A stretch of 64,000 bases of DNA from DATEUP01 sp041485285 (GCA_041485285.1 JBGPJF010000005.1:1-64000), one strand, 5' to 3'. Positions 1 through 8,873 are shown, counted from the first letter of the stretch. Made by a program: numbers and translations. Notes: generated by a model from the sequence alone, not told the origin.

Positions 1-216
1 GTCCGCATCGAACTTGAAAACGGCGACGAGGTCGAGGGCGTGGCGCGCGAAGTCGCGCGCAAGCTGCCGCATGTGCCGCCCTCGGCGCGCTTCCTCGACG
101 CGATGGTCTCGGGCGCCATCGAGCAGGGGCTCTCGCAGGGGTACGTGACCTTCCTCATGCAGCTCTATCCCGACGTCGCGACGCCGCACTCGAGGCCGTG
201 GGCCGAAGACGAGTGA
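1..216 (+). CDS. Gamma-glutamylcyclotransferase-like protein, C-terminal part (partial)
   Basis: Open reading frame entering from the left edge in frame 1 and stopping at TGA 214-216; 71 residues are visible. The segment with P-S-A-R-F-L-D, then G-A-I-E-Q-G-L and a tyrosine followed by a short helix resembles the C-terminal end of AIG2-like/gamma-glutamylcyclotransferase proteins, where a small helical tail follows the beta-barrel. The catalytic part lies outside the window, so the family call is tentative. The next gene (hjc) follows in the same direction after about 67 bases that hold a TATA-like element, so it probably has its own promoter. Confidence 0.45.
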   Translation, partial: VRIELENGDEVEGVAREVARKLPHVPPSARFLDAMVSGAIEQGLSQGYVTFLMQLYPDVATPHSRPWAEDE

Positions 217-242
217 GCGCGCGCCCGGCGACCCCCCCGTCG

Positions 243-250
243 CCTTTATC
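243..250 (+). promoter_or_regulatory. TATA-like box for the Hjc gene
   Basis: The AT-rich octamer cctttatc stands alone in GC-rich sequence. A transcript starting about 25 bases later (near 273) would start just ahead of the CTG codon at 284 and well before the GTG at 347, which supports the longer form of the protein. Confidence 0.4.
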
Positions 251-283
251 CGGGCCGACGCGCCGTTTACCGGCGGGGATGGC

Positions 284-913
284 CTGAAAGGATCGATCTA
301 CGAGCGCGAGCTCAAGGACATCCTCGAAGGCCGCCGCGACACCCTTGTGCGCATGGGCAAGCGCCTCAACATCCACCAGCGCCGTTGCTACTATTCGGCG
401 GCGCAGTACCCGTTTGTCGTCATCCGCGCGGCGGGGTCGCTCGGGATGGACCTCGTCGCGATGCGCGGGGACTTTTCGTTCCCGATCGAGGTGAAGTCGT
501 CGAACTCGGACGTCTTCCGTTTTTCGTCCTCGAGCGGAAAGGCGGAGGAGCAGGCGCAGAACATGGTCAACCAGTGCGCGAGGTCGCACCTGCTGCCGTT
601 CTACGCGTACCGCCTGAAGGGCGCGCGCGACGACCCATGGCGCATCTTCGCCGTGCCGCTTTCGGATTCGGACAGCGGGCTGTGGTGGCTGCGCGAGTCG
701 CACGGGACATTTGCGAAGCTCTTGATGGCGAAGATCCCGCAGATCGAGCGCACCCAGCACGGCGCTCGGATCATGCGCTGGGCCAACGGTTACCCGCTGT
801 CGAGCTTCCTCGAGTACCTTTGGGCGCTCAACGTGCGCGCGCCCCTGCCCGAAGTTTCCGCGACGCTCGAGCGCGCCGGGGTGCTTGCGGCCACGGCCGC
901 GACGGCGCCCTGA
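284..913 (+). CDS. hjc: Holliday junction resolvase, Hjc type, with C-terminal extension
   Basis: Predicted structure-specific endonuclease that cuts four-way DNA junctions in recombination and repair. Family hallmarks are visible: an N-terminal K-G-S-x-Y-E-R-E-L segment with the catalytic Glu, then G-S-x-G-M-D-L-V with the metal-binding Asp, and P-I-E-V-K-S carrying the E-x-K pair of the Hjc fold. The N-terminal Glu motif is encoded only if translation starts upstream of the GTG at 347, from the CTG codon at 284 or through a small frameshift; no ATG, GTG or TTG is available in frame there. At about 209 residues it is longer than typical Hjc (around 130) because of a 20-residue insertion after the first helix and an 80-residue C-terminal extension. 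It converges with the surface protein gene ending at 918. Confidence 0.8.
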   Translation: MKGSIYERELKDILEGRRDTLVRMGKRLNIHQRRCYYSAAQYPFVVIRAAGSLGMDLVAMRGDFSFPIEVKSSNSDVFRFSSSSGKAEEQAQNMVNQCARSHLLPFYAYRLKGARDDPWRIFAVPLSDSDSGLWWLRESHGTFAKLLMAKIPQIERTQHGARIMRWANGYPLSSFLEYLWALNVRAPLPEVSATLERAGVLAATAATAP

Positions 914-917
914 GCGG

Positions 918-1838
918 TCACTCGTTCCCGCGCCTTTCGCGGCGCTCCTTCCATAGCCAGAAGGCGAGCGCGGCAAGCGCAGTACCGCCAACCGCCGTCG
1001 CCCCGGTGACTTGGAGCGCGGCAAGGGGCCGCTCGACGACGACGCGGATGACAACGTCCACTCCGCTCCTATTCTCGACCGAAACGGTACCGAAAGCGTT
1101 GGAAGTAACGTTCACGATCACTTCGTAAGCGCCTGGAGGCGCGTTCCTCGATTCAATGGTAACGTTGAACGTGGTCGCGTCGTGCCCGGGCCGAGACTGG
1201 GACATGTTGACGAGCCGGGGCGCCGAAAAGTTGAGGCCCAAAATGCCCCGGACATCGACCCACGCCTGTACCGGAAAGCGGGGATCCTCGTTGGTCGCTT
1301 GGGAGACGTTCACCGCGACGGTCGCACGAGGATTTTCTTGGCTGAGCAAAACCGCATCGGGGGCCACCGCACCGGTCATCTCGGCGTAATAGGCCTTGGC
1401 GTGGGCTGTTGCGTGGCCGCCCCCCACCGAGCATGTGCCACCCCCCAACTGCGCCGTCGCGTCAACTATGAACGAAACCCAATCACGCTCCGGCTGGGCC
1501 GCCGGCACCGTGACATTCACGATGAACTCCACGTAGAGCTGCTCGCCGGCGCCGACCTCGAATTGGCCGGGTTGGATCGATGAAGCCAAAGTGGTTCCTG
1601 ACAGATGCAACGTAATGTTGCCAACCCACGGCGAGGGCTTCGTCACCGAAATGTATCCAGGGAACGTCGCGTTGGCCCCCGAAAACTCAGAGACCACGGC
1701 CGTGCGCGTGGGGCTGAGCGCAATCTTGATCGTGCAATCAAGCACAACTCCCGACGCCGGAATTGCGCTCACCAAAGCGGCGGCCAGGGATAGGAAGGCC
1801 AGGACGCCCGCCTTCCGACGCACGCCCCCTGTTTTCAT
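918..1838 (-). CDS. Secreted, membrane-anchored surface protein of unknown function
   Basis: 306 residues. An N-terminal signal peptide (Arg/Lys, then a hydrophobic stretch ending in an Ala-Ser-Gly region near residue 30) is followed by an Asn- and Thr-rich, beta-strand type ectodomain with many N-x-S/T sites, and by a single C-terminal membrane helix (about 275-295) with a short basic tail. It therefore sits on the outside of the cell membrane. It lies 25 bases downstream of the DtxR-type regulator gene in the same direction and is probably co-transcribed with it, so metal-dependent expression is possible. No catalytic motif was recognised. Confidence 0.75.
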   Translation of the reverse strand: MKTGGVRRKAGVLAFLSLAAALVSAIPASGVVLDCTIKIALSPTRTAVVSEFSGANATFPGYISVTKPSPWVGNITLHLSGTTLASSIQPGQFEVGAGEQLYVEFIVNVTVPAAQPERDWVSFIVDATAQLGGGTCSVGGGHATAHAKAYYAEMTGAVAPDAVLLSQENPRATVAVNVSQATNEDPRFPVQAWVDVRGILGLNFSAPRLVNMSQSRPGHDATTFNVTIESRNAPPGAYEVIVNVTSNAFGTVSVENRSGVDVVIRVVVERPLAALQVTGATAVGGTALAALAFWLWKERRERRGNE

Positions 1839-1863
1839 CGGCGCCGCGTTCCCGCACTTGGGC

Positions 1864-2310
1864 TCACACCGCGAGCTTCGTGCAGTGCTTGGTCTTCAGG
1901 TCGTAACAGTCCGGGCACTCAGGACGGATCTTCGAGAGCTTCGTCATCCGCTGCGCCATCTCGTCGGACACCACATGCTCAAGCCGGCACGCCTGGTCGT
2001 GGAAGTCGCTGTCGCGCATGTCCAGGGTCTCGACGAGGAACCGCTCCATGATGCAGTGCTTGCGCATGATGTCGCGCGCGCGCTTGCTGCCCTCCGGGGT
2101 GAGCGCCGTGCCCTTGTACTTCTCGTGCTTGACAAGCCCGTCCTTCTGCAGGCGGTCGAGCATCTCGGTGACGGCCGCCGGGCTCACCTTCAGCTCCTTC
2201 GAGATGTCGCCGGTCTTCGGCGCGGCCTTGAGGTCCTGCTGGAGGAGCAGGATGACCTTGAGGTACATCTCCACATTTTCGGAGAGGTGGCCAAGCGACC
2301 CTTCGAGCAT
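1864..2310 (-). CDS. DtxR/MntR-family metal-dependent transcriptional regulator
   Basis: 148 residues, the usual length for the short DtxR form without an SH3-like domain. Residues 12-70 form a winged helix-turn-helix with the typical V-S-P-A-A-V-T-E-M recognition helix. The dimerisation domain carries the expected metal ligands: His85, Glu89, His104, Cys108, Glu111 and His112. A Cys-rich tail (C132-x-x-C135, C143) is an extra feature. It should bind Fe(II) or Mn(II) and repress metal uptake genes. The first target is likely the downstream surface protein gene (918-1838). A TATA element lies just upstream. Confidence 0.9.
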   Translation of the reverse strand: MLEGSLGHLSENVEMYLKVILLLQQDLKAAPKTGDISKELKVSPAAVTEMLDRLQKDGLVKHEKYKGTALTPEGSKRARDIMRKHCIMERFLVETLDMRDSDFHDQACRLEHVVSDEMAQRMTKLSKIRPECPDCYDLKTKHCTKLAV

Positions 2311-2340
2311 GGTTCTAAGGACGCCAGGCGGCCGGAATTC

Positions 2341-2350
2341 GCATAAAGGT
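2341..2350 (-). promoter_or_regulatory. TATA-like box for the DtxR-type regulator gene
   Basis: On the minus strand this reads ACCTTTATGC. It lies about 31-40 bases before the ATG at 2310, the distance expected for a transcript with a very short leader. Confidence 0.45.
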
Positions 2351-2367
2351 TTGCTTCGGGGAGCGGC

Positions 2368-2577
2368 TCACCGGATGTCAATCACGGCCTCGCCGTTCTC
2401 TTCCGTGCCGAAGAACTCGAAGTGGTTCTTGCGCCCGCAGGCGAGGCACCGGAAGTCCCCCGTGACGGGCCGCTCGACGCGCTTGCCCGACTGGCCCAGC
2501 AACTCGCGGATGGGCGCGGGGAGCTTCTCGTTGTCGACCTCATTCACGGTCTCGCAGTGCCAGCACTTGAGTTTCGT
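2368..2577 (-). CDS. Small two-CxxC zinc ribbon protein
   Basis: About 69 residues. One C-W-H-C knuckle sits at the N-terminus and a second C-L-A-C lies near residue 45, so the protein probably folds around one zinc ion. The function is unknown. The start is odd. A TATA-like element (2632-2641 on the minus strand) puts transcription start near 2611, downstream of the in-frame TTG at 2622. A strong Shine-Dalgarno (GGAGGTG, 2589-2583) then points, with 5-base spacing, to an ACG codon at 2577, which directly precedes K-L-K-C-W-H-C. Either ACG is used or the base is an error for ATG. A start at 2622 would add 15 basic residues. Confidence 0.65.
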   Translation of the reverse strand, partial: TKLKCWHCETVNEVDNEKLPAPIRELLGQSGKRVERPVTGDFRCLACGRKNHFEFFGTEENGEAVIDIR

Positions 2578-2818
2578 GCGAGCACCTCCTCGTGTCCGCC
2601 GGGGGCGACAGGAGGGTGACAAGCCTTTGGCGATAAAAAGGTGGCTTGCGGCTGGGCGCGATTGGAAGCGCCATCAGAGATTGCGGCCGGTCACCGGCGT
2701 TTTCCGCCTCGCCTGACCCTCTTCTCATCACTTGGCTTGTCCCCGATGGCGCAGGTCGCTGAAAAGCGCGTCGCGCGGGCGCGCCTGGCATGATGGGTTC
2801 CGCCGCCCACGGCAACGG

Positions 2819-2828
2819 GTATTTATAG
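2819..2828 (+). promoter_or_regulatory. TATA box for the PRC-barrel-like protein gene
   Basis: The sequence gtatttatag is a good archaeal TATA box. Transcription would start near 2850, 20 bases before the ATG at 2869, and the leader contains ggag at 2853-2856. Confidence 0.6.
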
Positions 2829-2868
2829 CGCGCGCAGGCCATCGCTTGACGCTGGAGTTGCGCCGTAA

Positions 2869-4314
2869 ATGAGTGCTCCCAAAGGCCGGGCGAAGAGCCG
2901 CCAGGCCGAGGAGGAAGACGAACTCGTCTCCATGGTGGGCCAGCGCGTCTGGTTCGTCGACCAGATCGAGCCCGTCGGCACCATCCGGGAGACGATCCCG
3001 GGCAACGGCGGGCGCATCATCGGGTTCATCATCGAGGACGAAAAGACGCGGATCGTCCGCCGCGTGCAGCGCGGGCGCGTGCGCAAGTACGGCGACCGGT
3101 TTTTCCTCGTGACGGCGTGGTTTGCCAAGGCCGACCAGTCGGCCAAGGAGCTCGAGGCGCAGCTTTCGCGCGGGCTTGCGCCCGACCGCGACATGCGCTA
3201 CTGGCAGCAGTTCTCGCAGGAGCTCGGGCAGGAAACGCTGAAACGCCACTTGGGGCGCATCGCGCCGCCGACCTACGCGGTGGCCGGCCAGCTTGCGGGC
3301 ACCGCCGACCAGCTTTCGCAGGACCTCGCGCGGGCCGCCGTAACGTTCCGGCGCGTCCAGCGGGCGCTCGTGGCCAACCAGTCGGTCATGTCCCCCGAAG
3401 AGTACGCGCAATTCATCGACGAGGCGCGCAAGTGGGCGCGCACCGTGCGGCTCGTGCTGATGGCCCTCGAGTTCATGGGCCGCGCGCTTCCCCACGCGCA
3501 GATCGACGTGCGAAACCCCGACGCGCCACTGCCCTCCGGCCCCGTGTACATCCCTTTCGAGTCGCTCCTCGAGACCCACACGCCGACCGGCGAAGGCAAG
3601 GCGCGCGACACGCCGCCGCCCCCCACCGTCGAGGCCGGCCACGAGGCGGAGTACGCGCAGGTCTTCGAGGCGGACACCGACACCGGCGGCGAGTGGCAGG
3701 AGGCCGAGGACTTCGAGGCCGCCGGAGGCGGGTTCGAGGAATTCCACCCGATCAAGCCGCTCAAGGAATACGATGAGCCGGCCGCGGAGTTCGAGGCGGT
3801 CGCGGAGCCGGCGGTCCCCGAGACCTTCGAGGCCGTCGCCGAAATCGAGACCTTCGAGGTCGTGGAGGAGCCGAAAGCGCCCGCCCCTGCGCCCAAGGCT
3901 CCCGCGCGCGGAAAGCCCGCGGCCCCCGGCGCGCCGCCTGCGCCCGCCGCGAAGGCCGTCAGGTCCGCGGAGCCCGCGCAGGCCCAGGCGCTGCCCGAAG
4001 AGGAAGAGGAGACCTCGTTTTCATCGAAGCGCGCCCCCGACAAGATGCCGGGGCAGTGGCTCACCCCGCCGGCGCCGCCGCCGCCGAAGCCCGCGCAGGT
4101 CCGGCAGGCGGAGCGCTACGAGCGGTCGAAGGATACGCCCGACCTCGACGCGATCATCGCCGCGTCCCTTGGCAAGACGCCGAAGAAGTCGCCGTCGAAA
4201 GCGTCGCAGGGCGAGATCTCGGGGGCCGACAACACTTCGGGAAAGAACCCGAACGACGCGCTCTCGCGCGAGCTGGCCTCGCTGCTGGACAAGTCGCGGC
4301 GCAAGCAGCCGTAG
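2869..4314 (+). CDS. PRC-barrel-like N-terminal domain protein with long acidic/Pro-Ala-rich tail
   Basis: 481 residues. Residues about 20-85 (V-G-Q-R-V-W-F-V, then G-R-I-I-G-F-I-I-E-D-E and a basic R-V-R-K-Y-G-D) look like a PRC-barrel fold. Residues 90-240 are helical. The remainder is disordered: Glu/Ala-rich, then Pro/Ala-rich, ending in a Lys-rich helix. There is no signal peptide or membrane helix, so it is cytoplasmic. PRC-barrel proteins act in RNA processing or as adaptors, but no specific role can be assigned. ATG 2869 is supported by the TATA box and ribosome site upstream. It is followed by a separately promoted membrane protein gene. Confidence 0.75.
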   Translation: MSAPKGRAKSRQAEEEDELVSMVGQRVWFVDQIEPVGTIRETIPGNGGRIIGFIIEDEKTRIVRRVQRGRVRKYGDRFFLVTAWFAKADQSAKELEAQLSRGLAPDRDMRYWQQFSQELGQETLKRHLGRIAPPTYAVAGQLAGTADQLSQDLARAAVTFRRVQRALVANQSVMSPEEYAQFIDEARKWARTVRLVLMALEFMGRALPHAQIDVRNPDAPLPSGPVYIPFESLLETHTPTGEGKARDTPPPPTVEAGHEAEYAQVFEADTDTGGEWQEAEDFEAAGGGFEEFHPIKPLKEYDEPAAEFEAVAEPAVPETFEAVAEIETFEVVEEPKAPAPAPKAPARGKPAAPGAPPAPAAKAVRSAEPAQAQALPEEEEETSFSSKRAPDKMPGQWLTPPAPPPPKPAQVRQAERYERSKDTPDLDAIIAASLGKTPKKSPSKASQGEISGADNTSGKNPNDALSRELASLLDKSRRKQP

Positions 4315-4357
4315 CGGGGAAGGCGCGCCCCCGCATCCGGTCGTCGCGCCCCTTACC

Positions 4358-4367
4358 TTTCATATAC
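4358..4367 (+). promoter_or_regulatory. TATA box for the membrane zinc-ribbon protein gene
   Basis: The sequence tttcatatac places transcription start near 4388-4392. That agrees with use of the TTG at 4399 rather than the GTG at 4384. Confidence 0.55.
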
Positions 4368-4398
4368 GCGCAATCCGTACAAAGTGGGGGGTAAAGCA

Positions 4399-5583
4399 TT
4401 GGCGCGCCTTGATTCCGAAACGATTGGAGACATCTTCCGTTCCGCGCTGCTGGTGCTTGCCTTCTGGGGCCTGCTCTCCGGCCTTTGGCCCGCCATCGGC
4501 GGGATGACCGGGCAGATGGCCGGGGCCGCCGAGAGCGTCACCGTGACCAAGGATGTCGGCGTGACCACCGCCCCGTGGGACACCTCGGAGTCGCCCTCGC
4601 AGTCATGGATCAAGGTCCACGTGACCTCGAACCTCCCCGTCACGGTGCTGGTTGTGGCGCTGAATTCGCGCCAAATACGAGTTGCCAATGTGTCGGGCTT
4701 TGCCTCCGCCGACGACTTCCTCGCGGTTGCAAAGGGGAGCGGGCCCGATGTGACCATCGGCGGCGGCCACGGCGGCCCGGTCGTTTACCGCATCTCCGTG
4801 CACATCACGCCAGAGGCGAAGCTCGCCAACCAGAACGCGACCGACGCGAGCCTGTCGTACGAAATGACCTGGGAAATCCAGAAGATGGACCCGATGGTGA
4901 TCGTCGGCGGCCTCGTGCTGTTCTCGATGTTCTTCGTCACGGAGTACATGCTCCACCTCCGCCGCGACTTGCGCACGCTCACGCGCAAGATCGAGAGGCT
5001 GAGCATCGAGGGCGCCGTCCGCGCGCCCCTCGGGGCGCTGGGCGCGCCGATCAGCGCACAAGACAAGGTTGCAGACGATGCCGAGCGCGGCGGGTTCTTC
5101 GGCCGGCGCGGCAAGCCTGCAGAAGACACGCCGGCCGGGCGCCCGTCCCGGGCCGACGAACCGGCCCCGGCGAGCTCCGCGCGGTACGCCCAGTCGGCGC
5201 CGCAGCAGGAGGCCTTCGGCCAGCCGAGCGCCTTTGGACCGCCTCCTCCCTCCTACTCGGCGCCGCCTCCGGCCTACGCGCCGCCGCCTCCCGCGTATTC
5301 GCCGCCGCCCCCGGCCTACACACCGCCGCCCCCGGCCTACACACCGCCGCCGCAGCCGCAGGCCTTCGATATGCCGCCGCCGATTCCCGCGAGGCAAGTT
5401 GCCCAGCAGGCCCCGATGGCTCCCCCTCCTCCCGCTGCGCCCGTGCAGGGCCCCGAAGGCCAAGAGCCCGTGTCGAAAGTGCGCTGCCCGCAGTGCAAGC
5501 ACATCGTGCCGGTCTTCACCATGGAGCGCCCCACCCCGATCCGCTGCCCGAACTGCGGCAAGCGCGGGATGCTGACGAAGTAG
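4399..5583 (+). CDS. Membrane protein with extracellular domain, Pro-rich cytoplasmic tail and C-terminal zinc ribbon
   Basis: 394 residues. The order is an N-terminal membrane helix (about 12-40), a beta-rich domain of about 110 residues outside the cell, a second helix (about 155-175), a basic cytoplasmic linker, a proline-rich region with P-P-P-P-A-Y-x repeats, and a terminal zinc ribbon with two C-P-x-C knuckles. The layout suggests a receptor or scaffold whose tail binds partners inside the cell. The start was set at TTG 4399 because a GGGGGT ribosome site lies 8-10 bases before it and the TATA box fits; GTG 4384 is the alternative. Function unknown. Confidence 0.75.
   Translation: MARLDSETIGDIFRSALLVLAFWGLLSGLWPAIGGMTGQMAGAAESVTVTKDVGVTTAPWDTSESPSQSWIKVHVTSNLPVTVLVVALNSRQIRVANVSGFASADDFLAVAKGSGPDVTIGGGHGGPVVYRISVHITPEAKLANQNATDASLSYEMTWEIQKMDPMVIVGGLVLFSMFFVTEYMLHLRRDLRTLTRKIERLSIEGAVRAPLGALGAPISAQDKVADDAERGGFFGRRGKPAEDTPAGRPSRADEPAPASSARYAQSAPQQEAFGQPSAFGPPPPSYSAPPPAYAPPPPAYSPPPPAYTPPPPAYTPPPQPQAFDMPPPIPARQVAQQAPMAPPPPAAPVQGPEGQEPVSKVRCPQCKHIVPVFTMERPTPIRCPNCGKRGMLTK
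5281..5343 (+). repeat. 21-bp tandem repeat encoding P-P-P-P-A-Y-x units
   Basis: Three adjacent 21-base units (5281-5301, 5302-5322, 5323-5343). The last two are identical and the first differs at a few third positions. A fourth, less perfect unit precedes them. They lie in frame inside the Pro-rich tail, so unit number could vary without frameshift. Confidence 0.8.
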
Positions 5584-5654
5584 GCGGAAACCCGCGCGCC
5601 GTGCGGCGCGCCGCCTCGAAAGCTCGTTTAAATCGAGCGCGCGCACGCCGCGCG

Positions 5655-8600
5655 CTACTTCTGCCGCCGCCGCAGGCCGACGATGAGCGCCGCACCGAGC
5701 ACCGCCATCACCGCGGCGCTGGCTTCGAGGCCGGGCGATCCCCCGCCCTCGGTGGGCTTGGTGGCGGTGACGCCTTGCGTGGTCGAGGTTGACGGCCCCG
5801 CGTTGCCAAGCAGATCAATGGCCCACACCGTCACGTAGTACGTCTTGCCGAAGGTCCCCGTCCACTTCTCCGTGGTGCCCGTGACGACGCGGCCGCTCGC
5901 CACATCCGTGCCGCCCGGCGTCGTGCCGATGCTGATGCGGTACTCCTTCACGCCGGAGCCCGCGTCGACGGTGCCGTTCCAGGACGCTTGGAGCGTGGGG
6001 CCCGTCGGGACGAGCACGACGACCTTGAGGCCCACAGGGGCAGCCGGGCCGCTGCGGTCGGAGGTGAACGAGACGGAGCTCGACACCCCCTCGTTGCCCG
6101 CGAGGTCGACGGCCGCGATCGTCACGGAGTAGTGGGTCCCGTCGGTGACCGCGAAGCTCGTGTCGAGGCCCGTGACCGAGGTGACATTCACGTTCGTCCC
6201 GTCGGCGACCCGCACCACATAGTGGTCCACGCCGGAGCCGTTTGCCGAAGGCGCGTCGACCGACGCGTTCCACGATACCGAGACCGACGCGTTGGCCTGG
6301 AACGACTGCATGGCGTGCGCCACGGGCTGGCTCGGCGACTCGTCGTCGACGAGCACGCCCGGGGCGGTCGCGGCCGGGCCCACGTTGCCGGCAAGGTCGA
6401 CTGCGCGCACTTCGAAGAAGTACCGCATCCCGGGAGCGATCGATGAGGCGGTGTAGCTTGTGCTCGCCCACGCGAGCGTCTCCACATCACTGCCGCCCTG
6501 GCTGGTGCCGAGGGTCACGAGGTAGTGGTCGACGCCGGAGAGCGCGTCGGTGGACGCCGTCCAGCTCCACGTGAGCGCGGTGCTGTTGGTGACCGTGGAG
6601 GGGGCGGTGACCGGCGCGGGGCTCGTCGGCGGACCTTGGTCGACGGTGACGGCCGGCGACGAGGCAAACGCGCCCTGGTTGCCCGCGATGTCGACGCCGG
6701 CGACCGACAGGTAGTACGTCTGCCCGCTGACGCCAGCCCCGAAGGTGTAATTGAGTCCAGCCGTTGTGGCCGTCTGGACTTCGGCGCCTCCCGGGGTTGT
6801 GCCCACGCGGACGGCATACAGGGCCACGCCTGAGCCCGACTCGGGGGCCGCCGTCCAATTCCATGTCACCGCGTTCTCTTGGGTGAAGAGGGTCTGGGCC
6901 CGCACCGTGGGCACGCCGGGCGCCGTCCGGTCGACGAGGGTCGCATCCGAAGTCATTCCCGTGAGCGAGACGAGGCCCGCGCCATCGACGGCAAAGGCCG
7001 TTGCGTAGACCCGGATGTTGTCGGGAAGGCCCGTCATCGTGAAATTCGCGCCCGTCGCGGGGAGGTCGGCGCCAAGCTCCGCGCCGCCCGGCGTGAGCCC
7101 GACGTCCACCGTGTAGTGGTCGATGCCGAGCCCCACATCCGTGGCCGCCCCCCATACCCAAGAGGCGGAAGTCTGGTTCGTGACCGCCGGCCCGGTCGGT
7201 TTGCCCGGCGCTGACGGCGGGAACGTGTCGCGCAACACCTGGACGACCGAGAGCACGGTCGCGCCCGAGGTGTCGGTGACGCGCGCCGTGATGTTGTTCG
7301 AGCCGCCTGCAAGCGAGACATTTGCCGCCCAGTTGGAGGTGCCCACCGCAAGCGCCCACGAGCCGCCGTTGACGGAGACCTCGACGCGGATAAGCGCGCT
7401 GAAGTTCAAGGCGATGCGGTCAAGGTAGGGGAGCGGCCGCACCCCATTCGTCGTGAGGTTGACCCGGAACTGGCCGTAGCGCGCGGTGCCGGCCACCGAC
7501 GCGCCGCTTGACGAAAGCGGCGCCCACGCCGTGTAAACGCTCCCGTCCATGGAAGAACGGAAACTGACCGAGACGGTGGTCTGGACCGGCGTCACGGCGA
7601 CCCAATCTGCGGTGGTCATTGCCGCCGCCGCCCCCATGTCAATCGGAGGCGTGGCGTAGGACCCGGCGTAGGTAACGTTGAGGTACCCCGTCACATTCCA
7701 CGAGATCGCCACGTCGTCGACGCCGCAGAAATAATTCGGCGTGGTCGTCGCGTCCGACGCGAAGCGCAAGAACATGGCCGTGGAACCGAGAAGCAGCGCA
7801 GTGGCGTTGTAGGTAAACACGGTGTGGGCTGCCCCGCGCGCGCCGTTCAGGATCCGGGTCTCCGTCGTCCCGTCGCGGCTGAGGTAGGCTTGGAGCGCCG
7901 CGTTTGCTTGGCACTGGTAGTGGAAGGAAAGCGACGCGTTGACGATGGGCGTCGAGGACCCCCAGTTGGCCCACGCCGAGGTGGTCCCCGTAGCAATGTG
8001 GTAGAGCGCTGGCTCGGTGTCGGACACGCCCCCGGGGGAGCCGACGGCCCAGCCCGTATCGTAGCCGTTCCACACGCTGTTTGCACCCGCCGAAAAGGTG
8101 TCCCCAAATTGGACGCGGGTGCCGAGCCCCTGGGAGACGTCAAGGTCCGCGGTGACCTGGAAGTCGTCGACCGAGCAGAACGAGTTGGTGGCCGACGACG
8201 CGCCCACCTCGAAATGGACGTACAGGGAGCGGGTGCCTGAAACGAGGGAGGTGACATTGGTGTCCGAGGTGCCCGAGACCGAGCCCCCGGTGGTCAGCAA
8301 CGCCGTGCGGTTGGCAAACGAGCCGTCCGCCGACACGTAGACGTTGATGAACGCGTTGGCTTGGCAAAGGTAGCCGAACTTCACGCGCCCATCGACAAGC
8401 GGCCCGGCAAGCAGGCTGTCCCAGTAGACGTGCTGCGTCGTGGTGCCCGAGTGCGAAAGCGACGGCGGGTCGGCGCTAAGGGTCCCGTCGTTGGTCACTT
8501 GCCAGAAGGTGCCCGTCAGGTTCCACATCCAGTGGCTGTCGATCGTGGCGCTGAGGGCAAGGCCGGTGAAGTTCTGCGCGTACTGGAACGTCTCCGTCTG

Positions 8601-8873
8601 CGAGGTCGCGACGGTAACCCGGTCGCCGCTGGTGTTGACGTTGATTTCGGAGCCGCTGGCGAAATCGGCGGTCGTGTCGAGGACGCGGCGGTCGGGGTTC
8701 GGCGCCGAGGCGGTGCCGCTTACGCCAATCGTGTCCGACGCCGTCCATACCCCCGGGGTGGGAGCCGTGACCGTGACCGTCAGGGCGGAGGCGCTAAGCG
8801 CGAGGGCCGCAAGGGCCAGGGGCAACAGGACGGCGCACACGTTCGGAAGTTTCGAGCCTTCTTTTGACCGCAC
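5655..8873 (-). CDS. Large secreted protein with five fibronectin-type repeats and PGF-CTERM-like tail
   Basis: About 1072 residues from GTG 8873 (starts at 8912 or 8933 are possible). A signal peptide is followed by two copies of a jelly-roll-like domain, each with a C-Q-A-N-A and a later F-C-x-V-D-D motif. A short beta region comes next, then five fibronectin type III-like repeats marked by recurring W-x-W, T-P-G-G and D-x-A-G-N motifs. The C-terminus is G-G-G-S-P-G-L-E followed by a hydrophobic helix and R-R-R, closely like the PGF-CTERM signal cut and lipid-anchored by archaeosortase A. It is most likely a cell-surface adhesin or structural protein. The start was chosen because the TATA-like element at 8917-8927 would place transcription start near 8897. 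Confidence 0.8.
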   Translation of the reverse strand: MRSKEGSKLPNVCAVLLPLALAALALSASALTVTVTAPTPGVWTASDTIGVSGTASAPNPDRRVLDTTADFASGSEINVNTSGDRVTVATSQTETFQYAQNFTGLALSATIDSHWMWNLTGTFWQVTNDGTLSADPPSLSHSGTTTQHVYWDSLLAGPLVDGRVKFGYLCQANAFINVYVSADGSFANRTALLTTGGSVSGTSDTNVTSLVSGTRSLYVHFEVGASSATNSFCSVDDFQVTADLDVSQGLGTRVQFGDTFSAGANSVWNGYDTGWAVGSPGGVSDTEPALYHIATGTTSAWANWGSSTPIVNASLSFHYQCQANAALQAYLSRDGTTETRILNGARGAAHTVFTYNATALLLGSTAMFLRFASDATTTPNYFCGVDDVAISWNVTGYLNVTYAGSYATPPIDMGAAAAMTTADWVAVTPVQTTVSVSFRSSMDGSVYTAWAPLSSSGASVAGTARYGQFRVNLTTNGVRPLPYLDRIALNFSALIRVEVSVNGGSWALAVGTSNWAANVSLAGGSNNITARVTDTSGATVLSVVQVLRDTFPPSAPGKPTGPAVTNQTSASWVWGAATDVGLGIDHYTVDVGLTPGGAELGADLPATGANFTMTGLPDNIRVYATAFAVDGAGLVSLTGMTSDATLVDRTAPGVPTVRAQTLFTQENAVTWNWTAAPESGSGVALYAVRVGTTPGGAEVQTATTAGLNYTFGAGVSGQTYYLSVAGVDIAGNQGAFASSPAVTVDQGPPTSPAPVTAPSTVTNSTALTWSWTASTDALSGVDHYLVTLGTSQGGSDVETLAWASTSYTASSIAPGMRYFFEVRAVDLAGNVGPAATAPGVLVDDESPSQPVAHAMQSFQANASVSVSWNASVDAPSANGSGVDHYVVRVADGTNVNVTSVTGLDTSFAVTDGTHYSVTIAAVDLAGNEGVSSSVSFTSDRSGPAAPVGLKVVVLVPTGPTLQASWNGTVDAGSGVKEYRISIGTTPGGTDVASGRVVTGTTEKWTGTFGKTYYVTVWAIDLLGNAGPSTSTTQGVTATKPTEGGGSPGLEASAAVMAVLGAALIVGLRRRQK

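Noticed and set aside
5260..5343. CRISPR-like array because of regular short repeats
   Set aside because: The units are contiguous, in frame and encode proline repeats; there are no spacers. No other array-like pattern occurs in the window.
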